This document shows, in pieces, positions 22,229 to 43,865 of a stretch of 64,000 nucleotides of DNA. Where the stretch lies: assembly GCF_030272615.1 (NCBI RefSeq), contig NC_081408.1, positions 407,928,889 through 407,992,888 on the forward strand, read 5' to 3'. The notes beneath the pieces are model-generated. The model was not told the DNA's origin, did no database searches, and was given only the letters and a program-made list of their open reading frames with translations. This stretch comes from Cryptomeria japonica. Lineage: Eukaryota > Streptophyta > Pinopsida > Cupressales > Cupressaceae. A program made the translations under genes and the position numbers. The stretch's first letter is position 1, and each line of letters starts with the position of its first letter.

Positions 22229-22835
22229 TCATGGACTCTTGTCCATGAGGTTCTCAACACTGACACCATACTTGAATAGATCAGATGTTGTCATCCATGT
22301 GGAATCTTCAAATGGGTGGCCCTTCCATTTGACCAAGTATTGCAGATGTTCTTTGCCTCTTGTTTTCATGACAACTTTCATGTCCAAGATTAGCTCAGGT
22401 TGCTTTGGTGTTTCTTTGGGCAACTGTTGCTCCCATTCGATGACCTATTCTTCACTTGTTTTAGGGACCTGAATTGTTTGCCCCTCACTCTTATAAGGGT
22501 ATAGATCTGCAACATTGAAAATAGGAGAAATCCCAATGCCTGGTGGAGGTTCTATCTCATATGCATTGCTAGAGGACCTTTGTAGAACCCTACAAGGACC
22601 AATTTCCTTTGCTTTCAACTTGTTGTATTCCCCTTTTGGAAACCTTTCTTTTCTGAGATGAGCTAGAACCATATCTCCAACATTAAAATTGATTTCTTTC
22701 CTTTTTTTATCAGCTCTTTTCTTGTACTTGATAGTGCTTTCCTCTAGATTTATTTTCACCTAGTCATGCAAATCTTGCATTGCACTAGCAAAATCTTCAC
22801 CATCAGCACTTCTTGTCACCATCACATATCCTTGC
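22229..22835 (-). pseudogene. Chromovirus integrase C-terminus with chromodomain, fragment
   Basis: Minus strand from about 22835: DFASAMQDLHD, then a stop, then YKKRADKKRKEINFNVGDMV, LKAKEIGPCRVLQ and GISPIFNVADLYPYK. These are the integrase C-terminal GPF/Y-like region. After one stop comes a chromodomain, LQYLVKWKGHPFEDSTWM (22229-22423). Chromodomains steer integration of chromoviruses. Only this end survives; RT and LTRs are not adjacent. The sequence differs from the tandem chromovirus at 35890-50133. Confidence 0.85.
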
Positions 22836-25174
22836 CAACTCTACTAATTACATGTTATTCCATGCATTGAGATCTATATTACAACTATAGTCTTATCATA
22901 TCACCTAACCAATTTATGCTCTTTACCTTAAATATCACACTACGGGCACATGTCAGCCTTGTGCCTCATACACTAACACCAATGTTCTTGACCATTACGA
23001 ATGACATCACCATTCTTCATTTGCCTATATCAAAGGCAAAGTTATACACCTTCACAATCCCTCCCAACCCATGTACTTACCATGCCTATCTTTCAAGATG
23101 CTTTACTTGTTTGTTTACAATGCAATCATTATAGTTGCTTAGCTCACTTTTTTTTCATATACTATTTTTCCACGACCAATTTTCTTGCATTTGATTGATG
23201 CAACCAATTGCAAGGCATATTTTGCTACTAACACTCCCATGTTGAGATTGCTGACCATGACAATTGCATCTACCTACTTAGAAACTCATTCTCATGTCCA
23301 AGTGGAGCGTTATGTCAACACCCAATATGCCATGTCATTTTGTGGTCATTGCACAAGGCAAAGCTTTACCACTTCCAATATAAGCATTACCGCTTTCAAT
23401 CAAAGCAAAAAAAAATATTACCCTACCACTAATCTTTCATAATTAATGACAATAAATTCAACTTGCAATTATCTTCAATTTATACTTGTGATACAAGCTG
23501 CTGCTCCTGGCTCATTTTTTCTCAACTTGTAGGTACCTGTGGAGCACAATTGCTGTAAGATGTACTTATGACATGAGATATAATGAGGTCCATTACTTTA
23601 TATGGATCTTGGCAACTTTTAGTTTACATGGATGTTTGATTTCCATGCACATTTGAGTGCCAATACTTGGAAGTGCATATAATAATTCTAAAATTTGCAT
23701 GCAACTCAAAGTGGTGTCAACATGTAAAGATAAATTTGTATACAATACCCATTCCACTTCCCATTTATTTTGTTGCTCATTTTCGGAGAATGGCTTAATA
23801 CAATTAGAGATGTAATGGTATGCTCATCTTTATTTGCACATTCTCCCTTATCCATACCTGCATATATTTCCACATATCTGACATTTTATTAGGCCCCTTA
23901 TTTCCCCCCATATCTAGGCATTTGTTCTTTGCACGATATTACCATTTCCATGTCTCATGTAATCACACCAACAAATATAACCCCAAAATTTTCAATTTTC
24001 AATTTTCAAAAATTCAAATTTGGACCACTCACCTTTTCTCAACTTGAATCAACTTGGTACACATTTCATTGTTATGGACTTGATTTTCAAGGGCATTCAA
24101 CTTGGTACACATTTCATTGTTATGGACTTGATTTTCAAGGGCATTCAATTGCATTCATTTTATTTCTATGTACTTTATTTGAAAGCTTTCAATTGCATTT
24201 GTTTTTATCATTAAACATCAAAGACATCATTTGCATTTAAATAGAATCCATGGTCGATATTCTTCATTTTGGAGCACTAAAATGAATAAAGTTAGTACTA
24301 TCATTATAAAAAATCTGCATATCTGAAGATTGCGGTTCTCAAATCATTTCCACAACTCTAAAGCCAGTCTATCAAGGGGGTCGATCCACTTTGGAGAACA
24401 CAACATGTACAATCCCATGATCTCCTTGGATGTTTCTAAACACCGTCCATCCTTTAAGATTCAGCAAAGAACAAACAGAGGCAGACTGCAGAGCAGGAAT
24501 ACACATATTGCAGAATCAAATCTGTGGACCACAAAAGATTTGCACCTGTGAAAGAAACCCAGGGCCATAGACTCACCCAAAAAAGTTCACCAGTCTGTAG
24601 ACTCCGAGACAAAAGATAGAATAAATATTTCCAGTCCCAAGACAATCAGATTTCAGTGTCTTGATTAATAAATATAGGTCGATTTAGACTTACTTATATG
24701 CATCTCACTCTATTAGCTTATATCAATTTTGGGAAATTGTTGTGTTTCCTTTACAACCATCGAGTAGAAGCAATAACGATCTTTAAAAGTAGATTACATT
24801 AAAACTCCTCGATAGATAAGAATAAACCTCCTAAACAAATGCATACATTGAGGCCATCACTTCAATTTTTTACCTACCTGATGCAGCATCCCAAGCCCCT
24901 CATCTTTGAAACAAAAAGAAAAAGAGAAAAAACCAAATAAGAAACAATACCATCAAATGAAATTAAACTTGCAATGCCGGAGTTCCATTAAATTCTTCCT
25001 CTCACATAAATAGAAAAAAACACCCATTTTGGGAACTCATTATCATTTTAACTAAAAAAAAACGAATGTGTATCACCTCATCATACAGCAACCTGCTGTT
25101 CAGCATTAGCCTAATTTCCCAAATGAAAATAATGCCATATCAGGTAATATATTTCAAAAAGATTTTCAATTCAA
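22836..25174. other. No gene seen; 3' flank of cytochrome c
   Basis: About 2.3 kb without a supported coding region. It contains a 48-bp perfect tandem duplication (24049-24144). The last few hundred bases before 25175 should hold the cytochrome c 3' UTR on the minus strand, but no single polyadenylation signal stands out. Confidence 0.5.
24049..24144. repeat. 48-bp perfect tandem duplication
   Basis: Two identical 48-bp units, 24049-24096 and 24097-24144, both starting TCAACTTGGTACACA. Their identity suggests a recent event. Confidence 0.95.
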
Positions 25175-35254
<10,080 letters not shown>

Positions 35255-35516
35255 AAGCTTCTTTTATATGTGGATGACCTTATTTTGATTGTCGAAGCTA
35301 CTCAAGGGTTGCAAGAGCACTTATGTGCCCTCGAAAATTTATGTAGAGCAGTGAGGACATAAGTCAATATCAACATGAACAAAATCATGATTTTCTCCAA
35401 CAGGATAAAGAAAAACAAACATAAGTTTTACTTCAATGGCAAATCTCTTAAAGTTGTAACTAAATACAAATACCTTGAGAATGACTTGAACAGTAGGCTT
35501 AGTTGGTGTTAGGACT
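35255..35516 (+). pseudogene. LINE reverse transcriptase fragment
   Basis: Plus-strand frame KLLLYVDDLILIVEA, GLQEHLCALENLCRAV, a stop, VNINMNK, IMIFSNR, KFYFNGKSLKVVTKYKYLE. This is the palm of a non-LTR RT (usual YADD box, here YVDD) and the following thumb start. Both ends are missing. It lies upstream of and divergent from cytochrome c. Confidence 0.75.
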
Positions 35517-35884
35517 GTCAAAAATTGTTGTGGTTTTGTTGGAATTTTGTTCCTTTGGGCCTTTGTAGGGTTAGGGTTTCAAAAAAAATTCTAAGTCCTG
35601 GGTTATTTTGTTTTGCCCTAGGTGTTATCCTTTCCCTTTTATATTTTGGTGTTGACCAGTTGGAGCGGGTAATTTGAGTTTTAGTCATGTCTTTAAGGGT
35701 TTGAAGTTGTTTGATTATCAGCCTCGCATATTAGCAAGTTTACATTTTCACCGATTATTTTTTGTTCATGGGTTGTCGATTATTTTGCCTAAGGTTCGAA
35801 TTGTCCTAGCGTCTATGTCTTTCATGAACCCCCCCAACCCTTAAGTGCATAGTGATCACGTGCATATTTGTCTCACTTAAGGGA
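35517..35884. other. No gene seen
   Basis: About 370 bp between the LINE fragment and the chromovirus array. It contains GGTTAGGGTTT (about 35568) and no ORF. It ends with the left TGGTC target copy. Confidence 0.5.
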
Positions 35885-35889
35885 TGGTC
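35885..35889. repeat. Left target-site duplication TGGTC
   Basis: Five bases before the first LTR, identical to 50134-50138 after the third LTR. Confidence 0.85.
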
Positions 35890-37525
35890 TGATAGGGTTA
35901 ACCTGGTTTGCTAACACTTCACCTAGTTGGTGTGCTCAATTCCACCAACCTCACCAGGTCTAGCTATGCTTCAAGACCTCCAAGTCCTTCTCAATCTCTA
36001 CTAGGACTCTCTCTTTGCCAATCTTAAGGTGTTTGCAACAAGTGTTTTGACTAGGAACTCTACCAATTCAATATGCTTCTCATATACTCAATCTTGCAAC
36101 CTTGACAACAACTTGTCAACTTCTCACTTTTCACCCCCATACTGTTATGAGACATTGCAGAGGTGTGGAGGTGGTATTTACCATGAAATGAGGTCAACTA
36201 GGTCCATTTGAGGTTTTGCAATCTTCAATTCCCTTACCGATTTCATAAAATTGCTTAGAAATAGGGCTACAAGAATGAGCCCCAATTAGGCCTCCTAAAT
36301 CCAGTTTTTTAGGGATTTTTGGTCTTACGATCCAAATGACCCTGCAAAGAATTTTATTTTTCTTCAATCACTCACTGAACCCCAAGAGATTTAGTTGGTT
36401 TTAGACCCCCAAGTGTCCGTACAATGCCCTAACCCAAAATTGAGGTTTTGCTAGGGTTTCAATGGCTTCTAGGACTGTGACTGTCCAACTTTGTGAAAAG
36501 GGCATCAAATGGACTTGTCAAGGCTCCTCCTTACAACTGCAACTCTATATGGAGCTCATGAACAATTCCAAATAATTAGGCTAAGGTTTTGATTTCACCC
36601 CTGCATTCTTTTGTCATTTCTCCACCTTGTCTTCCTAGTCGGGTTGCAAAAGGACTCGCCTAGAACAAGGTGGCAACAATGGTAAACTTCACTTATTGAA
36701 CTCATCCTTGCATATTTACAATTTACATAGGGTTTCCTTCCATTTCCCAACAGACCGTGATGGTAGCACGGAGGGATTTTATGGGGCAACCATTTTTCAC
36801 TGTTAAGCTATTTACAAGCCAAAACTGGTTGTTTGAAAACAAAACAGTAAAAGAAGTAATAACATCTATTTACAAAGCATGAAATGGATTAAATGGCACT
36901 AGAACACACCAAATAACAACTATCCAAGGTTGTATCAATTGATTCAATCCATTTGTATTCACTTTTTATGCAAAATAATACAAAAACGGTGATAACAGTC
37001 CGAAAATGAGTGGTTTCAAATTTTCATTCACAAAAATCAATGCTTCCAACCTCGGTATCCATGCAAGAGAAGGTTTAAATATACTTCCCCATGTGTGGAG
37101 CAATCTTAGGTCAATTTTTTAACCCTAACTCCACCGCTAAGCTCTTTTAGGACCAAAGTTGTCATGACAACTTTTAAATTTTTCCACATTTTGCCTTTCC
37201 CACTTAGGCAACCTATAACAAGTCATTATTCATGTATTTTTCAACATTACTAAGACTATTCTAAACCTCTCTAATGCTCTCAACAAGTTATGCCTCTTTT
37301 GACCATCAAGAAGGCAATTTAACTACTCAACCTAACACCTACTCACAAAGTGCAAAGATAGAAAGAAAACTAACTCAACTAGGCCTACACTTGACTCAAA
37401 CTAAATATTACATACCCACTCTAGACCCTCCTGGAGTCCTTATTAGAAATCTGACTTGGCTAAGGTCAGTACAAGCCAAAATTGAAGAAGGACTATTAGC
37501 CTAAGTCCTAGGTGCTCCTACACCA
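35890..37525 (-). repeat. Chromovirus LTR 1 (3' LTR of the array)
   Basis: Plus-strand writing TGATAGGGTTAACC...GCTCCTACACCA. It matches the other two LTRs along its whole length, with a few percent differences by eye. Short ORFs inside (for example at 36595-36789) recur as shadows in the other LTRs and are not genes. Confidence 0.92.
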
Positions 37526-37545
37526 TTCTCCCAAGCAAAAGAAAA
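37526..37545 (-). promoter_or_regulatory. Chromovirus copy 1 polypurine tract
   Basis: Next to LTR 1, element-sense TTTTGCTTGGGAGAA. It would prime plus-strand DNA. The same tract is present at 43819-43838. Confidence 0.6.
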
Positions 37546-38910
37546 TTAAGTCACCTCTTTTGGGATCAGATTCTGATCAATGCCTAACTTCTTGAACTCT
37601 GTCTTAGGTACCCATGTAGCCTCTGCATCATCCATGCCATGCCACTTAACTAGGTGCTCCCAATAAGTTTGATATCTTGTCTTTTTAGCGATCCTTGAAC
37701 TTATTATCTTCTCAGCCCTTGGACTTGGTTTTGCTGGCATTTGAAGGTTATTTGCATCATCTATTATCTATGTTTGACTGTGATCTAAATCTAGAATTGG
37801 CCCTTTGTAAGCCACTAAATCTACTACATTGAAAACTGGTGACAGTCCTATTTCACTTGGTAGGTCCACCTTGTATGCATTTTCTCCATACTTGGCCACG
37901 ATGGCACATGGACCCAATCTTCTCATATGCAATTTATTAGGTACCCCCTACTGCAACCTTGCTTTGTTAAGGTGTACCATGACAAGATCTCTTACTTGGA
38001 ATTGTACGTTATTCCTTCTCTCATCAAACTTTTGCTTGATCTTACTTGTGTTCTCCATCAATGCTTGCTTGACTGATTCATGTACCTCTTTCATTGACTG
38101 AGCAAAATCTTCAGCATATCCACTCCTTGTTGTTGCATTTCCTAAGTCCCTTGACTCTAGAATACCCCTTGGGTGAAGACCATAGACCACCTCAAAAGGA
38201 CTCTTGCCTATGGTTCTATTTATAGTGTCATTGTAAGCATATTCAACTTGTGATAACACTTGATCCCATGTCTAACCATACTCCTTGGTAAGGCACCTCA
38301 ATAGGTTTCCTAAGCTCCTATTAACCACTTCGGTCTGCCCATCTGTTTGTGGATGGTAGGCTAATCCAAAGGATAGGTTGGTACCAAGTTTTTGCCAAAG
38401 TGTCTTCCAAAAATGACTCATGAATTTTGAGTCCCTTTCTGAAACAATGCTCACGGGTAAACCATGTATCCTTATCACTTCCTTGAAGAACAAATGAGCT
38501 ATATGACATGCATCATGAGTGGTCTTGCAAGGTACAAAGTGGGCCATCTTACTAAACCTTTCTACTATGACATAAATGTTGTCAAATCCCTACTTTGTCC
38601 TTGGCAAACCCACTACAAAGTCCATAGTAATGCACTCCCAATGTCTATTTGGTATGGGAAGAGGTTGGTATAAACCGACTTTTGAAGATGTGCCCTTGGC
38701 CTTTTGACAAGCAATACAAGTTTCCACATACTTCCTAACATCTTGATTCATCCTAGGACAATAGTAATACCTTTGGACTAACTCTTGAGTTTTGTTGACT
38801 CCAAAGTGACCACTAAGACTGCCATTATGCTTCTCTTCTATGAGATTTTCTCTTAATGAACCTCTAGGCACACAAAGTTGCCCTCCTTTAAACAACAACC
38901 CATCTTGCAA
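37546..38910 (-). pseudogene. Chromovirus copy 1 integrase with chromodomain
   Basis: Zinc-binding part KHNGSLSGHFGVNKTQEL and CIACQKAKG (His and Cys ligands present). Core MDFVVGLPRTK, then a TAG at 38590-38592, then [34 protein letters not shown] (second Asp), [20 protein letters not shown] (Glu). A TAG follows after KEYG, then VEYAYNDTINRTIGKSPFEVVYG. The C-terminal chromodomain is YWEHLVKWHGMDDAEATW (37546-37740). The catalytic D-D-E residues are visible, but at least three stops break the frame. Confidence 0.9.
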
Positions 38911-38917
38911 GGTATAA

Positions 38918-40486
38918 TCAAAAAATTAATATGGAGAAGTCTTCATCATCCAAGTATAGGTCTCTAAAACTGCCAACACCTATGCTTCTTAACTGAATTT
39001 CTTGGACTGTCAAGAGTCTCTTGCTCAATGCATCAACAACCCTATTTAATTGACCTTTTTTGTGCTTTATTGTAAATGTGTAGGCTTGCATATATTCTAC
39101 CCACTTCATGTGCTTGTGAATAAGCTTGTCTTGTGAGTTTAGGAATCTCAAAGATTGATTGTCCATGTAGACTACAAATTCCTTAGGAAGGAGATAGTGT
39201 CTCCACTTCCTCAAAGCCTGCACTAATGCATATAACTCCAAGTCATATGAGGAGTATTTACTCTTAGCATCACTTAGCTTCTCACTATGAAAAGCTACTG
39301 GTCTTTCTTCATGACTTAGGACAGCACCTACTGCAACATTGTTTGCATCACATTCCACTGTGAAGAGTTTCTCAAAACTAGGCAACACCAAAACCGGTTG
39401 AGTGGCTATCCTTTCCTTCAAGGTTTCAAAACCTCTATTTTCTTGTTCATTCCACTGAAACTTTTCCATCATTCCACCTCTAATAGTGTCCCACATTGGT
39501 GCACATATAGCACTGAATTGCCTAATGAATTTCCTGTAATATTGAGCTAGACCATGGAAGCTTCTCACTTGTGTTGATGACTTAGGAGTAGGCCAATTTA
39601 CTATGGCTTCAACCTTGCTAGGATCCATCTTGATATTTCCATGTGACAACACAAACCCAAGGTAAATCAACTCTTGCTTTATAAATTCACACTTGTCCAA
39701 GTTCATGGTTAGCTTCTCTTCATACAATCTTTTTAGTACAATTTGCAAATGCTTAACACGATCTACCTTATCCTTACTGAAAATGAGAATATCATCTAAA
39801 TATACCACCACAAACTTACCTATGAAGTCCTTCATCACCTCATTCATGAGCCTCATGAAGGTGCTTGGAGCATTTGATAAGCCAAATGGCATTACAAGCC
39901 ATTCATAAAGGCCCTCTGTTGTCTTGAATGTTATTTTCCATTGATCACCCTCCTTAATCCTAATTTGGCGGTATCCACTTTTAAGGTCAATCTTGGTAAA
40001 GTAGTTGGCTTCCCCTAAGCAATCCATTAGGTCCTCTATTATAGGAATTGGAAACCTATATCTAATGGTGATTGTATTTATAGCCCTAGAGTTAGTGCAC
40101 AATCTACAAGTACCACCTTTCTTTGGGGCTGAGACAGTAGGTACAACACATGGGCTAATGCTTTTCCTAATTAGGCCTTGGTCTAAGAGCTCTTGAATTT
40201 GTTTAGAAATTTCAACATTTTGTTGGGGAGTCATTTTGTAAGCCGCTTTGTTAGGTGAGGATGCTCCGGGTATGAAGTCAATTTGATGGCTTATGGCTCT
40301 TTTAGGAGGTAAGGTGGCTATTTGTCCATCACTCACTTTCCCTTTGAACTGTTTCAATTGGTATTGAACCTCCATTGGCAAATTTGGTTTCTCCTTCTTA
40401 TCTTCCTCTTTAGGTTTCATCACTAATGCAAACCCTATTCCTTCACCTTCCTCAAGTGTCTTAAGGAACTGTTTTTCACTCACCAA
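38918..40486 (-). CDS. Chromovirus copy 1 reverse transcriptase-RNase H, open over 522 codons
   Basis: The longest intact frame in the window. It opens with MVSEKQFLKTLEEGEG, and the RT fingers follow (HQIDFIPGAS, LDQGLIRKSISPCVVP). Motifs are TKIDLKSGYRQIRI, EWLVMPFGLSNAPSTF and the catalytic VVVYLDDILIFSKD with both Asp. Then come LGFVLSHGNIKMDPSKVEAI, the connection, and RNase H (FTVECDANNVAVGAVLS, SSYDLELYALVQALRKWRHY, FVVYMDNQSLRFL, LNRVVDALSKR). It is a slice of a polyprotein rather than a separate gene. One odd change is TCRLC where copy 2 has TWRLC. Protease before it and integrase after it are broken. Confidence 0.9.
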   Translation of the reverse strand: MVSEKQFLKTLEEGEGIGFALVMKPKEEDKKEKPNLPMEVQYQLKQFKGKVSDGQIATLPPKRAISHQIDFIPGASSPNKAAYKMTPQQNVEISKQIQELLDQGLIRKSISPCVVPTVSAPKKGGTCRLCTNSRAINTITIRYRFPIPIIEDLMDCLGEANYFTKIDLKSGYRQIRIKEGDQWKITFKTTEGLYEWLVMPFGLSNAPSTFMRLMNEVMKDFIGKFVVVYLDDILIFSKDKVDRVKHLQIVLKRLYEEKLTMNLDKCEFIKQELIYLGFVLSHGNIKMDPSKVEAIVNWPTPKSSTQVRSFHGLAQYYRKFIRQFSAICAPMWDTIRGGMMEKFQWNEQENRGFETLKERIATQPVLVLPSFEKLFTVECDANNVAVGAVLSHEERPVAFHSEKLSDAKSKYSSYDLELYALVQALRKWRHYLLPKEFVVYMDNQSLRFLNSQDKLIHKHMKWVEYMQAYTFTIKHKKGQLNRVVDALSKRLLTVQEIQLRSIGVGSFRDLYLDDEDFSILIF

Positions 40487-41074
40487 AAGGACATTAGGAC
40501 ATGTTGCTCTCTTTTCACCTTCCTCGAGGATAGATTGTATCTTGAATGTGACTCCATCTTCCTTGAATTAATATGTATTCTTGGCTCAATCATGAATAGC
40601 TAGTATATCAAATTGCCATGGTCTTCCTAATAGAAGATGGCATGCATCCATGGGTAGGACATCACATGGCACTTTGTTCTTATACCTCCCAATGGTGAAA
40701 TCCACCCATGCTTGCTCATTTGCTAGGACATGTTGGCCTTTGTTTAACCAAGTGACCCTTTATGGGTTGTTGTGAGGTATCCTTTGTAATTTAAGCTTAC
40801 TCACTGCCTACTCTGACACAATGTTGTCTATTGACCCTGACTCAATCATCACCTTACAAACTTTGCCCATAATCTTGCATTTGATTCTAAATAGTGATCT
40901 CCTTTGGCTAGGCAATTCCTTGACAGGTTCTTTGATCAGAGTTCTTCTTATCATTAGGTTGTTACCTACCTCTTAATCTAAAGCCACTTCTGAGGTCTTA
41001 CTGCTTGAAGATTCTTCTTGTAGGTAGTTTACCCTTCTCTCACCACTCTGTCATGAAGATATCTTCTCTGGACA
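40487..41074 (-). pseudogene. Chromovirus copy 1 protease region
   Basis: Out-of-frame remnants: MGKVCKVMIESGSIDNIVSE (about 40815-40875) is the protease active site with Glu in place of the catalytic Asp (I-E-S-G). A stop follows, then KLKLQRIPHNN, WVDFTIGRYKNKVPCDVLPMD and LLLGRPWQFD-like sequence (about 40605-40720). Several stops interrupt it. Confidence 0.75.
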
Positions 41075-42180
41075 TCAATATGTTGGATGACCAAGTTGAT
41101 TGCAATGGTAAAATTTCATTGTTGCAAAATATGAGGAACCTCTACCTTGTCCACTAGTTCTCCCTCTAAAACCATTGTTTGACCCTCTTCCTCTATTAAA
41201 TCCTTCTTTACCAGTGCCAACTTCTTGTTGCTCAGTTAGTTTAGACTCACCTTGTGTTCTTTGCTCTGAATTTCTTCCTCCAAAGCCTCCCCTATGGCCT
41301 CTATTTTCTTTTCCTCTACCTCTACCCCTGCTACTACTTGAATCATGTTTCCTTTTCAGATTTTCGTCCACTTTAAGGGCAAGCTGATAGCTTTGATGTA
41401 CTCTCTTTGGGGTCAATAGACTGATTTCTTCTTGGATATTACATCTTAGTCCATTTAGATATCTAGCTACTTTGAGGCTTTCTTCTTCCACAACATGAGA
41501 CCTAAGACTAAGTTTGTGAAACTACTTCGTATAACCACTTACATCAAGGTCTTTTTGTCTTAGGTTTTGTCTTTTCCTATGGATCTACACCTCATAGTCA
41601 TCAGGGAGATAAGGTTCTTTGATTTTGACTAACATCCCCTTCTAAGAAGAGATGGGGATTTTACCCACTTTCTTCCCCTCATCCTGCACAAATTTCCACA
41701 ATGTGAGAGTGGCTCCCCTCATCATAGAATTGGCCACTTTGACTCTTTGAGCTTCAGTTATGCCTTCACATTCAAAATGGTTCTCCATTCCCTCTATCCA
41801 TTCTAAAACCACTTCTACTTCCATCTTACTAGTGAACAATGGCAATCCTTCTAGTGATTTACCACTCAAGGCTTTCAATGCCTTTAGGAAAGGTTCCTGT
41901 TCCAAAATAGGATCAAGTTCAGGCACTCTGTCTATTTCTGACACCTCTTCACCCTTCCCTTCTGCTCCTTCAACCTTTACGAACACTTTATCTGCCTTGG
42001 TTTCAATTACACCAAGCTTTCCTTCCAATTCTACCAATTTTTCCTTTAGGAGCCTATTCTCTTCCTCTTGATCATCCACTTTCTTTGCCAACTCTGCATT
42101 GGTAACCATGGTGTTTTCTCCTACAGATTCCACTGAGGACATCAACTCTCCTAGCCCAAATCTTATAGGCTTTGATACCA
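41075..42180 (-). pseudogene. Chromovirus copy 1 gag
   Basis: N-terminal frame 41642-42181 (NAELAKKVDDQEEENRLLKE coiled-coil-like, then LEGLPLFTSKMEVEVVLEWI and HFECEGITEAQRVKVANSMM). A TAG after KIPISS breaks it, and it resumes at 41075-41491 (ESLKVARYLNGLRCNIQEEI, then an Arg/Gly-rich tail SRGRGRGKENRGHRGGFGG). The knuckle MKFYHCNQLGHPTY begins at about 41110 with its first Cys changed to Phe compared with copy 2. Confidence 0.88.
42168..42180 (-). promoter_or_regulatory. Chromovirus copy 1 primer-binding site
   Basis: Minus-strand TGGTATCAAAGCC, three bases inside LTR 2. It matches the initiator tRNA-Met site TGGTATCAGAGCC with one change. Confidence 0.8.
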
Positions 42181-42183
42181 ATT

Positions 42184-43818
42184 TGATAGGGTTAACCTAG
42201 TTTGCTCACACTTAACCTAGTTGGTGTGCTCAATTCCACCAACCTCACCAGGTCTAGCTATGCTTCAAGACCTCCAAGTCCTTTTCAATCTCTACTAGGA
42301 CTCTCTCTTTTCCAATCTTAAGGTGTTTTCAACAAGTGTTTTGACTAGGAACTCTATCAATTCAATATGTTTCTCATATACTCGATCTTGCAACCTTGAC
42401 AACAACTTGTCAACTTCTCACTTTTCACCCCCATACTGTTATTAGACATTGCAAAGGTGTGGAGGTGGTATTTACCATCAAATGAGGTCAACTAGGTCCA
42501 TTTGAGAATTTGCAATCTTCAATTCCTTTACCGATTTCATAAAATTGCTTAGAAATAGGGCTACAAGGATGAGCCCCAATTAGGCCTCCTAAATCCGGTT
42601 TTTAGGGATTTTTGGTCTTACGGTCCAAAAAACCCTACAAAGAGCTTTATTTTTCTTCAATCACTCACTGAACCCCAAGAGATTTAGTTTTTTTTAGACC
42701 CCCAAGTATTCGTACAATTCCCTAACCCAAAAATAAGGTTTTGCTAGGGTTTCAATGGCTTCTAGGACTATGACTGTCGAACTTTGTGAAAAGGGAAACA
42801 AATAGACTTGTCAAGGCTCCTCCTTACAACTAAAACTCTGTATGGACCTCATGAACAATTCCAAATGATTAGGCTAAGGTTTTTATTTCACCCCTACATT
42901 CTTTTGTCATTTCTCCACCTTGTCTTCCTAGCCGGGTTGCAACAAGACTCGCCCAGAACAAGGTGGCAACAATGGTAAACTTCACTTCCAGAACTCCTCC
43001 CTACATATTTACAATGTACATAGGGTTTCCTTCCATTTCCCAATAGGCCATGATGGTAGCACGGAGGGATTTTATGGGGCAACCATTTTTCACTGTTAAG
43101 CTATTTACAAGCCAAAACTAGTTGTTTGAAAACAAAATAGTAAAAGCAGTCACAACATCTATTTGAAAAGCATGAAATGGATTAAATGGCACTATAACAC
43201 ACCAAAGAACAACTATCCAAGGTTGTATCAATGGATTCAATCCATTTTTATTCACTTTTTATGCAAAATAATACAAAAACAGTGATAACAGTCCGAAAAT
43301 GAGTGGTTTTAGATTGTCATTCACAAAAATCAATGCTTCCAACCTCGATATCCATGCAATAGAAGGTTTAAATAGTCTTCCCCACGTGTGGAGGCATCTT
43401 AGGTCAATTTTTAAACCCTAACTCCATCGCTAAGCTCTTTTAGGACCAAAGTTGTCATGACAACTTTTAGATTTTTCCACATTTTGCCTTTCCCACTTTA
43501 GCAACCTATTACAAGTCATTATTCATGTCTTTTTCAACATTCCTAAGACTATTCTAAACCTCTCTAATTCTCTCGACAAGTTATGCCTCTTTTGACCATC
43601 AAGAAGGCAATTTAACTACTCAACCTAACACCTACTCACAAAGTGTAAACCTATAAAGAAAACTAACTCAACCAGGCCTACACTTGACTCAAACCAAATA
43701 TTACACACACACTTTGGACCCTCCTAGAGTCCTTATTAGAAATATGACTTGGCTAAGGTTAGTACAAGCCAAAATTGAAGAAGGACTATTAGCCTAAGTC
43801 ATAGGTTCTTCTGCACCA
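42184..43818 (-). repeat. Chromovirus LTR 2 (shared central LTR)
   Basis: TGATAGGGTTAACC...TTCTGCACCA, serving as 3' LTR for the right internal domain and 5' LTR for the left one. It is flanked by a PBS on its left (42168-42180) and a purine tract on its right (43819), so both neighbours are complete internal ends. Confidence 0.92.
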
Positions 43819-43838
43819 TTCTCCCAAGCAAAAGAAAG
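43819..43838 (-). promoter_or_regulatory. Chromovirus copy 2 polypurine tract
   Basis: Next to LTR 2, element-sense TTTTGCTTGGGAGAA, identical to the tract beside LTR 1. Confidence 0.6.
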
Positions 43839-43865
43839 CTAAGTCACCTCTTTTGGGATCAGATT

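Noticed and set aside
35565-35585. Telomere-like GGTTAGGGTTT
   Set aside because: A single copy; no array, so not an interstitial telomere.
36595-36789. Small ORF repeated at 42894-43082
   Set aside because: Both lie inside copies of the chromovirus LTR and do not look like a protein under selection.
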